Source of the DNA: Gyromitra esculenta
Lineage: Eukaryota > Ascomycota > Pezizomycetes > Pezizales > Discinaceae
NCBI GenBank assembly: GCA_038503075.1
Contig: JBCAML010000019.1
Location: forward strand, 496,001 to 560,000
Reading direction: 5' to 3'
DNA length: 64,000 nt
Positions 55,670 through 64,000 of the stretch are shown one piece after another. The position numbers and the translations under genes were made by a program. The notes beneath the pieces are model-generated. The model saw nothing but the letters and a program-made list of their open reading frames with translations. It was not told where the DNA came from and did no database searches. Numbering within the stretch: the stretch's first letter is position 1; each line of letters opens with the position of its first letter.

Positions 55670-58037
55670 GTAGCCCCCCGTTTTAAGCGTGAGCTCCTGC
55701 GAACCTTAGAAATAACAGCCGTCGTCGTGGAGAGAAATGCATCAAGGGCAGCAGTTTCCAGGAGATCTTCCGCGGGTTCCCAGGTGGGATGGGCATAGCC
55801 GGTCCACTCGACAAGGTATTGTTGTTGTCCACGGTATGTTCGTTGTTCGAGGATTTTTTCGATAAAATATTCCTCCTGTTCATTAACAACAACTGGTGAT
55901 GGAGGGGGTATAACTTGTCCCGGAAGAGGATCGTTGGCAGCAGGTTTCAACAAAGAAACATGAAAAACGGGATGGTATTTAACTGAAACAGGAAGATCAA
56001 TTTCATAGGCGAAAGGGGATATTATCTTCTTAATAGGATAGGGTCCCATCCACTTCCAGTCCAATTTTCGAGCATTGCGTATTGTCCTAATGTTTTTCAT
56101 TGAAACGAAGACCCGATCGTCGACTTGGTAGGACGGGGCTGGCGTACGATGCTTATTAGTAGCAGTTTCCTGGATATCTTGTGCCGTCCTTATTTGCGTT
56201 CTTAAATGGTCATATAAGTCTTGCATGGTCTGAGCGAAGGAGGCCGCATCGAGGCTCTGGGAAGAAGTCTTCACAGGAACTATGGAGGTATCGAAACGTG
56301 GGTGGTAGCCGTAATTTGCAAAGAAAGGGGAGGCTTTAGTACTGGCTGACTCTTGGTTGTTAGCAGAGAATTCAGCCATCGGTAGCCACTTGCTCCAGTC
56401 TTCCTGTTGATAGGACACATAGGAGCGTAGGTATTGCTCCATAACGGCGTTAAGTCGCTCTGTCTGTCCATCGGTTTCAGGATGAAACGCGGTGGACATT
56501 CGAGATTGAATTCCCAAGTGTTGGCAAAGCTCCTTCCAAAAGTGGGCCGTGAATTGAGTACCTCGATCAGATGTAACGTGTGTAGGCAACCCGTGGAGTT
56601 TCCAGACATGGTGGAGATATAGATTAGCTACCTCCCTGGAATTAACCGTAGTGTTACAGGGTATCAAGTGGCGCATTTTTGATAAGCGATCTACTACTAC
56701 CATGATCGCATCATAACCATCGGATTCTGGGAGGCCTGTAACAAAATCCATAGAAACTTCCTGCCATGGGCGATTAGGGATGGGTAGAGGACGGAGAACA
56801 CCTTGTGTACGTTGGGTAACCGGCTTAGCCTTTTGACAGATATGGCAGTTGCGTACATAACGGCCAATCGACTCTCTCATCTTCGGCCAGTAAAATCTTC
56901 TACTTATAAGCTCGAAGGTTTTATCTCGTCCTGGGTGCCCTGCCGCGGGGGTATCGTGATGTCTTTTGATGAGTTCCAAGCGAAGGGGGTCGAAGTTTGG
57001 CACGTAAAGGTTTCCTCGGTAATAGAGTTTATCGTTTTCCTCCGTACATTCGCTAAGGGTTATTTCCTTTGACTGTTGCTCTTTATTCTTTAGGGCTAAA
57101 AGTATTTTTTCAGGAAATTTATCAGCGATATATCCTTCCAGAAAGAGTTTTTCTAGGGGTGCATCCAGTTCAGCGGCTTCATTTGACAAAGAAGCCGATA
57201 ACAAACTTAGCTTGGGATCGACATTTTCCTTCTTTAACACCACTTGGCTCTGGTGTGCCAGTCTTTCATCCCCTTCCTTGGGGAGATCTCCTGATCTCCT
57301 AGTGAGAGCATCGGGTTTCCCTCCCTGGCTTCCTGGTCGATACGTGATCACAAAATCGAAACGCGATAGGTATTCAGCCCATCTAGCTTGGCGTCGGTTG
57401 AGTTGCTTCGTGCTCATGAAGTATTCGAGATTTTTGTGATCGCTAATTACGTCGATCGGGTGCTTTGATCCCTCGAGTTCAGGGCGCCATTCTTCGAAAA
57501 CGCGGATGATGGCTAACAGTTCCTTATCATAGATCTCGTAGTTGCATTCTGCGGGGGAATGTTTTTTCGAGAAGAAAGCTACTGGGTGTAAGACACCGTT
57601 ATCGTCATACTGCGATAGTACTCCTCCGGATACAAAGTCTGAGGCATCCGTTTCCACTATGATCTTCTTTTCAGGGTCAAAATGGATAAGGATCGGGGCG
57701 GTGGTGAAGGCGTATTTGAGGTTTTCGAAAGCTACGTCAGCTTCGACAGACCATTCAAAGAGGATACCTTTTTTGGTAAGGGCAGTAAGGGGGGCAGCCA
57801 GTTTGGAGAATCCTAAGATGAACCGTCGGTAAAAATTGGCGAAGCCTAGGAATGCCTGAACATCTTTTACACTCTTCGGTGTTCCCCATTCCCTGACAGC
57901 CTTGAGTTTCTCTTCGTCCATCTTAATGCCGTCAGGTGTGAGTATTAGGCCTAGGTACTTGGTCGTTTGTACCTCGAACTCACATTTCTCTGGTTTGAGA
58001 AGGATGCTGTTGTCCCTGAGTGTCTGTAAGACCTTCC
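55657..58037 (-). CDS. pol: Element A pol, C-terminal part (RT end, RNase H, integrase, chromodomain)
   Basis: The frame is fully open from the element B junction (58037) to a stop 13 bp inside the 3' LTR; the first Met (57921) is internal. Order: RT thumb (KPEKCEFEVQ), RNase H (IVETDASDFVSGG), tether, integrase zinc domain (HHDTPAAGHPGRDK, CHICQKAK) and core with Asp in SMDFVTGLPES, Asp in TSDRGTQFTAHFW and Glu in [17 protein letters not shown]. The C-terminal chromodomain has QQYLVEWTGYAHPTWEPAEDL, which in chromoviruses directs integration to marked chromatin. The upstream part continues at 63866-64000 ([23 protein letters not shown]). The insertion of element B separates the catalytic YLDD from the rest, so A is dead. 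Confidence 0.93.
58033..58037. repeat. Target duplication of element B, left (CTTCC)
   Basis: CTTCC directly before the left LTR, matched by CTTCC at 63866-63870 after the right LTR. Removing element B and one copy restores an open pol frame in element A across the junction. Confidence 0.95.
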
Positions 58038-58448
58038 TCTCAAGGGGCGAGGTTTATCTCCAAGCTCTCAGGTATCCCCCGAGATAAGCAGTGCTACTTG
58101 AAGAATAAACTAAGCGATGAGAGTGTTTTTACGAAGTTCCACAGGCTCTACGAAGTGTTCGAGTATAGAGGACTCGAGGACGGCGACAGCGTAAGGTTAT
58201 CTGGTGTAACCGAGGTTTGTATTTGTAGAATACAAGAGTGTACGATAGAAGACGTTGCTTAAGGAAAGAGAAGAAAAAGTACAACAAGAGGGGAAATCCC
58301 TTCGCTTATATACCCATTATCCAACCCTTTGATGACAAACGTATGACTCATTGTAAAGGAAACCAAGGGAAACATATAGAACGATCAACAAAGCGACGCG
58401 ACAAAACACTTATACTGCTAACCGAACAACCAGCAACCATCCATGAAA
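58038..58448 (-). repeat. 3' LTR of element B (L10)
   Basis: 411 bp, TCTCAAGG to CCATGAAA on the + strand, matching the right LTR base for base as far as I could compare by eye. Confidence 0.95.
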
Positions 58449-58463
58449 GTACCCCCTCCCTTA
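58449..58463 (-). promoter_or_regulatory. Polypurine tract of element B
   Basis: In the sense strand AAGGGAGGGGG followed by TAC and then the 3' LTR. Such tracts prime plus-strand DNA synthesis. Element A has an equivalent G run followed by a base and TAC in the same position. Confidence 0.8.
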
Positions 58464-61400
58464 TAGCCGTGAGCTCCTGCGAACGCTAACCAGACCTTCC
58501 TTCGGCTTACTTGGATATCTTTGGTGAAACGCGTCTACTGCTTTCGTTTCTTCGTGATATTCCGCAGGTTCCCACGTAGGCAATGCGTATCCTGTCCATT
58601 CGACCAGATATTGGAGCTTTCCTCGATAGATACGGGAATCCAGTATACCTTCGACAAGATATTCCTCGTGGTCGTTTACTTGAACGGGTGGAGGTGGTGG
58701 AATAATTTGGCCGGGGAGTGGATCAGTGGGAGCGGCTTTGATTAGTGAAACGTGAAATACCGGGTGATATTTCATAGACAATGGCAAGTCTATTTCATAG
58801 GCGTGTGCTGAGATTATTCGTTTCACGGGGAAGGGGCCACTCCATTTCCAGTCTAATTTCCTTGAATTTCTAGTCGTCCTCATGTTCTTCATGGATATGA
58901 AGACACGGTCATTGACCTTAAATGAAGGGGCGGGGATACGATGTCGATTGGTACTGGACTCGAAAATATCTTGTGCCGTTCTCATCTGGGTTCGAAGAAA
59001 GTCTCTAAGTTCTTCCATTTTAGAAGCAAATAGGTCGGCGTCGAGGGTTTGCGGGGATTGGTCATTAGAGATGATCGAGGTATCAAAACGGGGATGATAA
59101 CCGTAGTTGGCGAAGAAGGGTGTAGCTCTTGTACTGGCCGACTCTTGGTTATTAGCAGCGAACTCGGCGATTGGTAACCATTTAGCCCAGTCGTCTTGTT
59201 GGTACGAAACATAACAGCGAAGGTACTGTTCCATAACAGCATTGAGACGCTCGGTTTGGCCGTCCGTTTCTGGGTGGAAGGATGTCGACATGCGAGCGGA
59301 AATATTCAGGCGTTGACAGAGATGTTTCCAGAATTTTGCCGTAAACTGTGTCCCTCTATCGGATGTGATATGGGACGGTAGTCCATGAAGTTTCCAAACG
59401 TTCTGGAGGTAAAGTTCTGCCGTTTGTTCCGCATTGACGGTAGTATTGCATGGGATTAAGTGTCGCATTTTTGACAATCTATCCACTATAACCATTATTG
59501 CATCAAAGCCATTGGATTTAGGGAGACCGGTAACAAAATCCATCGATAACTCTTCCCAGGGACGATTGGGAATTGGGAGGGGCTTAAGGACGCCGTGGGT
59601 GCTGAGGGTATTGGGCTTCGCTCGTCGACAGGTGTGGCAATTTCGGGTGTAACGTCCAATGTACTCTCTCATTTTCGGCCAGTAAAAGTGCCTAGAGATT
59701 AGTTCAAAGGACTTTTCGCGTCCTGGGTGGCCAGCGGAGGGGGCGTCATGATATCTTTGCAAAATAAGCATGCGGAGAGGGTCATGATCGGGGATATAAA
59801 GCTTTTGTCGATAGAATAGATAACCATTTTTCTCGGTACAATCGCCTAGTGTAATTTCCTTGGATTGTTGTTCGCCGTTCTTAAGTGCTAGCAAGACTTT
59901 TTGTGGGAACGGGTCAGCAATATATCCTTGGTTTATTAAGATCTCGAGAGGGGCATCCAATTCAGCGGGTTCGTTTGTTAAAGAACCCGAAAACAAACTC
60001 AGCTTTGGATCTAGATTTCTTTCCTTCAGGACTACTTGGTGCTGGTGTTGTAGTCTTTCATCCCCTTCTTCAGGGAGATCTCCCGATCTCCGAGTCAGAG
60101 CGTCTGGCTTTCCTCCTTGTACTCCCGGTCGGTATGTAATGACAAAGTCAAAACGTGAGAGGTATTCTGCCCATCTGACCTGCCTCCGATTGAGTTGCTT
60201 AGTAGTCATAAAGTACTCTAAGTTTTTATGGTCGGTAATGACAGATATGGGTAATTCGGATCCTTCGAGTTCGGGTCTCCATTCTTCGAAGCAGCGGATG
60301 ATGGCTAGGAGTTCTTTGTCATAGATCTCATAGTTACATTCAGCAGGTGAGTGTTTCTTAGAGAAGAATGCTACGGGATGCAGTATGCCTTGGTCATCGA
60401 GCTGAGAGAGGACACCGCCGGAGACGAAGTCGGAAGCGTCGGATTCAACGAAGATCTTTTTCTTGGGATCGAAGTGGATGAGTACGGGGGCTTTAGTGAA
60501 GGCGTCTTTAAGCGCTTCGAAAGCGAGTTCGGCTTCAACGGTCCATTCGAAAACAGTGCCCTTTTTGGTGAAGGCGGTGAGAGGGGCGGCAAGGCGAGAA
60601 AATCCCAAGATAAATCTACGGTAAAAGTTTGCAAAGCCGAGAAAGGCTTGTATATCTTTAATTGACTTTGGGCGGTTCCAGTCTCGGACGGCTTTTAATT
60701 TATCTTCGTCCATCTTGATGCCTTCGGGGGTAAGGATTAGGCCTAGGTATTTGATGGACTGCACATGAAATTCGCACTTCTCAGGTTTGAGGAGGATATC
60801 GTTGGCTTTGAGGGCATCTAGGACCTGTTTGACATGTATTTTATGCTCAGCAAGGGTGTCGCTATAGATGAGGATGTCGTCGAGGTAAGCCGTGCAGAAA
60901 AGATCAAGGTATTCTCGGAGTGAGTCGTTCACGAATCGTTGGAATGTGCCTGGGGCGTTGGTAAGGCCGAATGGCATTACCATGTACTCGTATAAACCAT
61001 ATCGGGTTCGAAAGGCGGTTTTCCATTCTTCTCCCTCAGCGATGCGAATTTGGTGGAAACCGTCTCTGAGATCGAGTTTGGAATACCACTGAGCTTTTGC
61101 GAGGCGATCTAGGGTTTCTTTGATCAAGGGGGATGTATATCGGTCCTTGACCGTGAGAGCATTGAGGCCACGATAATCGACACAGAGACGAAGGGAACCA
61201 TCGGGTTTGGCGGCGAATAGGACTGGGGAACCGGCAGAAGATGAGCTGGCACGGATGAATCCTTTCTCCAAGTTGTCCTCGATATACTTTTTTAGAACTA
61301 AGAGTTCATCTCGTGACATACCATAGAGTGGGCCGAATGGGGGTTCCTTGCCTTCCTGAAGGGTGATGCGGTGGTCGTAGGGGCGACGGGGAGGGAGTCC

Positions 61401-62141
61401 TTGTGCCTTTGTTTTATCAAACATATCCAGGTACTCATGGTATTCGGCAGGTATTCGCTGTCTCCATTCCTCTTTAGTGGTCTTGCTATCAAGAACCCTA
61501 TTAATTTCATAGAGGGACATAGAATACACTTGAATACCCTTCTTTCTGGCGAGCATGCGGAAGCTAGCTGCGCCGATAAAGGCGGCGTTTAGTTTGGCTG
61601 GAGGGGGAATAGCGGCGGCTGAGACGACGGGTTGCTTAGGGGCACAGTGGGTGGTGCAGAATTCAGAATTGAATTCAATGCTTTTGTTCGCAAATTGTAG
61701 ATGGATGTCATGGAGATTCATCCAAGGGATACCGAGTACTAGGGGGTAGTGGCCTAGCTTGGTAACGAAGAAGGGGGCCTTCTCAGTATGTTGTTGGATG
61801 GAAAGCTCTAGGTGGCAAAGGTTCGTAATATCTCCCGAGGCAATTGTTCGGCCGTCAATAACTTCCAATTGGCGAGGGGTTTTTAGGGGAGATAAAGGCA
61901 GGGAATGGTGACGCACAAAGTTTTCGTCGATGAAAGCGAATCCTGAGGCTCCAGTGTCAAGAAGTGCGTGTGTTTTTATAATTTTATTTTGGTGGGAAAG
62001 GCTACATGAAACTACAAAGTGTTCCCCATCCAAATTATCCTCCACACACACATCTGATACTGAGAACCCAGAAATAGAGAACGCTGACAAAGGAGAAAAA
62101 GAAACCAGAGCAGGGTCACAAGGCGACTCTGGTTGAACTAG
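58461..62141 (-). CDS. pol: Element B pol: protease, RT, RNase H, integrase, chromodomain
   Basis: The frame is open from the slip site (62141) to 58461, about 1226 codons; it has no ATG start and is expressed by -1 frameshifting from gag. Order: aspartic protease (HALLDTGASGFAF), RT (TKLDLRDG-like [24 protein letters not shown]), RNase H (VESDASDFVSGG, YDKELLAI), integrase zinc domain (HDAPSAGHPGREK, CHTCRRAK), core ([41 protein letters not shown]) and chromodomain (LQYLVEWTGYALPTWEPAE). All catalytic acids are present, so the polyprotein could be functional. It closely resembles element A pol. Confidence 0.95.
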   Translation of the reverse strand, partial: LVQPESPCDPALVSFSPLSAFSISGFSVSDVCVEDNLDGEHFVVSCSLSHQNKIIKTHALLDTGASGFAFIDENFVRHHSLPLSPLKTPRQLEVIDGRTIASGDITNLCHLELSIQQHTEKAPFFVTKLGHYPLVLGIPWMNLHDIHLQFANKSIEFNSEFCTTHCAPKQPVVSAAAIPPPAKLNAAFIGAASFRMLARKKGIQVYSMSLYEINRVLDSKTTKEEWRQRIPAEYHEYLDMFDKTKAQGLPPRRPYDHRITLQEGKEPPFGPLYGMSRDELLVLKKYIEDNLEKGFIRASSSSAGSPVLFAAKPDGSLRLCVDYRGLNALTVKDRYTSPLIKETLDRLAKAQWYSKLDLRDGFHQIRIAEGEEWKTAFRTRYGLYEYMVMPFGLTNAPGTFQRFVNDSLREYLDLFCTAYLDDILIYSDTLAEHKIHVKQVLDALKANDILLKPEKCEFHVQSIKYLGLILTPEGIKMDEDKLKAVRDWNRPKSIKDIQAFLGFANFYRRFILGFSRLAAPLTAFTKKGTVFEWTVEAELAFEALKDAFTKAPVLIHFDPKKKIFVESDASDFVSGGVLSQLDDQGILHPVAFFSKKHSPAECNYEIYDKELLAIIRCFEEWRPELEGSELPISVITDHKNLEYFMTTKQLNRRQVRWAEYLSRFDFVITYRPGVQGGKPDALTRRSGDLPEEGDERLQHQHQVVLKERNLDPKLSLFSGSLTNEPAELDAPLEILINQGYIADPFPQKVLLALKNGEQQSKEITLGDCTEKNGYLFYRQKLYIPDHDPLRMLILQRYHDAPSAGHPGREKSFELISRHFYWPKMREYIGRYTRNCHTCRRAKPNTLSTHGVLKPLPIPNRPWEELSMDFVTGLPKSNGFDAIMVIVDRLSKMRHLIPCNTTVNAEQTAELYLQNVWKLHGLPSHITSDRGTQFTAKFWKHLCQRLNISARMSTSFHPETDGQTERLNAVMEQYLRCYVSYQQDDWAKWLPIAEFAANNQESASTRATPFFANYGYHPRFDTSIISNDQSPQTLDADLFASKMEELRDFLRTQMRTAQDIFESSTNRHRIPAPSFKVNDRVFISMKNMRTTRNSRKLDWKWSGPFPVKRIISAHAYEIDLPLSMKYHPVFHVSLIKAAPTDPLPGQIIPPPPPVQVNDHEEYLVEGILDSRIYRGKLQYLVEWTGYALPTWEPAEYHEETKAVDAFHQRYPSKPKEGLVSVRRSSRL

Positions 62142-62147
62142 TTTAAA
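62103..62147 (-). promoter_or_regulatory. -1 programmed frameshift signal of element B
   Basis: The gag frame ends TCT TTA AAC TAG. TTTAAAC (62147-62141) is a classical slippery heptamer in the right phase and is followed, after the 6-nt spacer TAGTTC, by an 8-bp stem AACCAGAG/CTCTGGTT (62134-62127 with 62110-62103). Inside the loop, GTCGC and GTGAC can pair with one G-U. A -1 slip puts ribosomes into the pol frame two bases before the gag stop. Confidence 0.85.
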
Positions 62148-63385
62148 GACTCAACTGAGTCTGTTGCGTCAAAGGCGGAAAAACGAGGTGGCAGGGGCGG
62201 TGGAAAAACAGAGGAAGCAGGAGGGGCGGCGGGGGCGTTAATAGCGGCTCCTCTCATTGCGGGGCGTTTGGAGGCGGAGGGGCAGTTGGAGAAGATGTGT
62301 CCTTCTCCAGCGCAGAACAGGCAGCGGTTATTGGTCTGTCTCCATGTTTTTTCTTCGGGCGACAGCTTCCTTCTTCCGTTGATCTGAACATAGCGTTGTT
62401 CAGGGGCAGGGCGAGAGGTGGAGGTTCGGCCGAACGAGAGATCCATAGGGACAAGCCCTCCTGGGGCGAAAGATGAGGAAGCAGGGGTAAAGGCGGCGGG
62501 GGCGGCGGCAGAGGCGGTGAACTGTCCCATGGTGTTACGGGCAGCGTTTTTCTTTTCTTCTCTTCTTGCTCGGATACGATTATCCAAGCGGAGGAGGAAG
62601 GCGCAGAGGGAGGTGAAGGTGGTAGGAAAGTCGGCTACGGTCACTACGGCTTCTTTTAGCTCGTCTGACATTCCGAACTCCAAGGCATCGTTTTTTGCTG
62701 ATTCATCGTAGTTCAACCGCCCCATGATTCGCTGAAAGTCGGCAAGGTAAGCAGAGAAATCTCGCTTCCCTTGTCGAAGCTGGTGTAGCTCGCGGCGGGC
62801 CGTTCCGAGTGGGTCAGGGTCTCCGAAGGCTGTTTCCAAGGCGGTAATCAATTCGGCGGCGTTATTCCAAGTGGTAGTCCCGTCAGGGAGGACAGAGTGG
62901 CGGATTTGTTCTAGGGCGGCTCCCTCGAGGCGGCTAATAGCATACAATATCATATTGTTGCTGCTGGAAAAGCGGTCGGCGTTAACCGAGAGCTTTGATC
63001 GGAGTTGCAGGACGAATCCGGGGAGTTTATCGCGAGATCCATTGAATTTATCTGGATCGGGCATCTTGTCCGAGCGGCCTCCTTGAGTGTGAGCAGGAGG
63101 GGGTGGTGGCGATGGTGCGGGTGGTGGGGGGGCTATGCTCTGAAGGCGGGCGACTTCTGCTTCGGCCGCCTGTAGTTGGGACTGGCAGGTATTGAATCTT
63201 GCCGTCATATTGTTCCGTTCTTGTATAGCTTCTTCCAGTTGTAGGTCTGCATACGTGAGGTTATCGACCCGTTGTTGGTAGTGTGATCGAATTTCCTCAT
63301 AGGCTGAGGCGAGGTCGGCGTTGGCGGCAGCCTGGAAGTTCTCGAAGGTTGGGAAAGTCCAGGGAGCGGGGGCGGGATTGGTCAT
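62138..63385 (-). CDS. gag: Element B gag
   Basis: 415 residues from the ATG at 63385 (MTNPAPAPW); the frame is also open up to an ATG inside the LTR (63460), but the internal start is preferred because the leader lies between. An N-terminal coiled coil (residues about 15-80) is followed by a Pro-rich stretch, the retrotransposon gag domain (FVLQLRSKLSVNADRF, ARRELHQLRQGKRDFSAY), a linker, and one CCHC knuckle (CLFCAGEGHIFSNC). It forms capsid and nucleocapsid. It ends at TAG directly after the slippery site. Confidence 0.93.
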   Translation of the reverse strand: MTNPAPAPWTFPTFENFQAAANADLASAYEEIRSHYQQRVDNLTYADLQLEEAIQERNNMTARFNTCQSQLQAAEAEVARLQSIAPPPPAPSPPPPPAHTQGGRSDKMPDPDKFNGSRDKLPGFVLQLRSKLSVNADRFSSSNNMILYAISRLEGAALEQIRHSVLPDGTTTWNNAAELITALETAFGDPDPLGTARRELHQLRQGKRDFSAYLADFQRIMGRLNYDESAKNDALEFGMSDELKEAVVTVADFPTTFTSLCAFLLRLDNRIRARREEKKNAARNTMGQFTASAAAPAAFTPASSSFAPGGLVPMDLSFGRTSTSRPAPEQRYVQINGRRKLSPEEKTWRQTNNRCLFCAGEGHIFSNCPSASKRPAMRGAAINAPAAPPASSVFPPPLPPRFSAFDATDSVESLN

Positions 63386-63443
63386 GGTGGCGTTGGGGTT
63401 TGTATGGCAGCGTGTAAAAGCGGGGTAGAGGGTGTGGATGAGG

Positions 63444-63454
63444 AAGCAACGTAA
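63444..63454 (-). promoter_or_regulatory. Putative self-priming site of element B
   Basis: Two bases after the 5' LTR, the sense strand reads ACGTTGCTT (63452-63444), the exact complement of AAGCAACGT in the LTR (63677-63669). No TGG-type tRNA primer site is seen nearby. The same leader follows LTR L4 at 23187. Confidence 0.65.
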
Positions 63455-63865
63455 TCTCAAGGGGCGAGGTTTATCTCCAAGCTCTCAGGTATCCCCCGAG
63501 ATAAGCAGTGCTACTTGAAGAATAAACTAAGCGATGAGAGTGTTTTTACGAAGTTCCACAGGCTCTACGAAGTGTTCGAGTATAGAGGACTCGAGGACGG
63601 CGACAGCGTAAGGTTATCTGGTGTAACCGAGGTTTGTATTTGTAGAATACAAGAGTGTACGATAGAAGACGTTGCTTAAGGAAAGAGAAGAAAAAGTACA
63701 ACAAGAGGGGAAATCCCTTCGCTTATATACCCATTATCCAACCCTTTGATGACAAACGTATGACTCATTGTAAAGGAAACCAAGGGAAACATATAGAACG
63801 ATCAACAAAGCGACGCGACAAAACACTTATACTGCTAACCGAACAACCAGCAACCATCCATGAAA
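63455..63865 (-). repeat. 5' LTR of element B (L11)
   Basis: 411 bp. In the sense strand it starts TTTCATGG, has a TATA box (GGGTATATAAGC, 63732-63721), the AAGCAACGT motif 55 nt later, the hairpin TCTCGGG-GGATA-CCTGAGA (63501-63483) and ends TTGAGA. Confidence 0.95.
63721..63732 (-). promoter_or_regulatory. TATA box of the element B LTR promoter
   Basis: GGGTATATAAGC in the sense strand. The equivalent block in the other LTRs is GGGTATTTAAG. All copies keep it about 50-60 nt before the CTTAAGCAACG motif, where transcription may start. Confidence 0.65.
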
Positions 63866-64000
63866 CTTCCGGACGTGGGTTTGGTGTTCGGCGAAGGTAT
63901 CACTGTAGATGAGAATATCATCTAGGTATGCCGTACAAAAAATATCTAGGTATTCGGTGAGGCAGTCATTCACGAATCGTTGGAAAGTTCCGGGGGCATT
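63866..64000 (-). CDS. pol: Element A pol, RT segment, cut by the window edge
   Basis: The first part visible in the window of element A's [16 protein letters not shown], then [11 protein letters not shown] with the catalytic YLDD, ending at HVRK where element B is inserted. It continues in frame at 58037 on the other side of element B once one CTTCC copy is removed. Confidence 0.92.

Larger units (their letters stand above)
58038..63865 (-). mobile_element. Ty3/gypsy chromovirus B, 5.83 kb, apparently intact and young
   Basis: In minus orientation: 5' LTR 63455-63865, leader with primer site, gag 63385-62138, -1 frameshift signal, pol to 58461, purine tract, 3' LTR 58038-58448. The LTRs are both 411 bp and I saw no difference between them. 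There are no stops or frameshifts other than the programmed one. It sits inside element A with target duplication CTTCC. Confidence 0.95.
55261..64000 (-). mobile_element. Ty3/gypsy chromovirus A, interrupted by element B, runs off the window
   Basis: 3' LTR at 55261-55669, pol at 55657-58037, element B inserted at 58038-63865, pol continuing at 63866-64000. CTTCC is duplicated around element B. The 5' LTR, gag and first part of pol lie to the right of the window. Element A is itself inserted in LTR L8. Confidence 0.92.

Overview
The window looks like nuclear DNA of a filamentous ascomycete, probably Pezizomycotina. The host genes have short spliceosomal introns (57-86 nt). Two genes belong to recognisable fungal families: a DUF155 protein related to yeast Rmd1/Rmd8, and the RGS-domain membrane protein Rax1. 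The dense, nested and partly decayed transposons would fit a transposon-rich genome such as a truffle-like pezizomycete, but that placement is a guess.

Layout. Bases 1-18.4 kb are an ordinary gene-bearing segment: a divergent pair of conserved or hypothetical genes (3.8-6.7 kb), a small charged orphan ORF (11.1 kb), the DUF155 gene (13.55-15.33 kb), a 208-bp MITE (16.7 kb) and the Rax1-like gene (17.14-18.36 kb). From 19.09 kb to the right edge almost everything is mobile DNA: solo LTRs, a dead MULE transposase, a decayed Ty3/gypsy element (C, minus strand), LINE fragments, a 15.7-kb Helitron, a foldback-like repeat block, a second inverted Helitron 5' fragment, and two further Ty3/gypsy chromoviruses (A and B), one inside the other.

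The Helitron (31430-47164) can be delimited because it splits one solo LTR whose halves lie 15.7 kb apart and still carry the same 5-bp target duplication (GTAGT). It encodes a four-exon Rep-helicase with two TGA codons, a six-exon protein that may be an OB-fold DNA-binding factor, and near its 3' end, on the opposite strand, a 390-residue 2-oxoglutarate/Fe(II) dioxygenase resembling the fungal TET/JBP families. A 6.4-kb Tad-like LINE sits inside the last, originally 56-nt, intron of the Rep-helicase gene. Many nonsense codons in the older elements read TGA where CGA is the natural parent, as expected from decay of methylated CpG. A transposon carrying a possible methylcytosine oxidase in such a genome is the most interesting feature here.

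Element B (58038-63865) is young: its LTRs read the same, gag and pol are open, and it has a textbook -1 frameshift signal (UUUAAAC, 6-nt spacer, 8-bp stem). It also has a leader that pairs with its own LTR, suggesting Tf1-like self-primed reverse transcription. The LTR family has unusual ends (no TG...CA), proven by several 5-bp target duplications, and a hairpin whose stem co-varies between copies.
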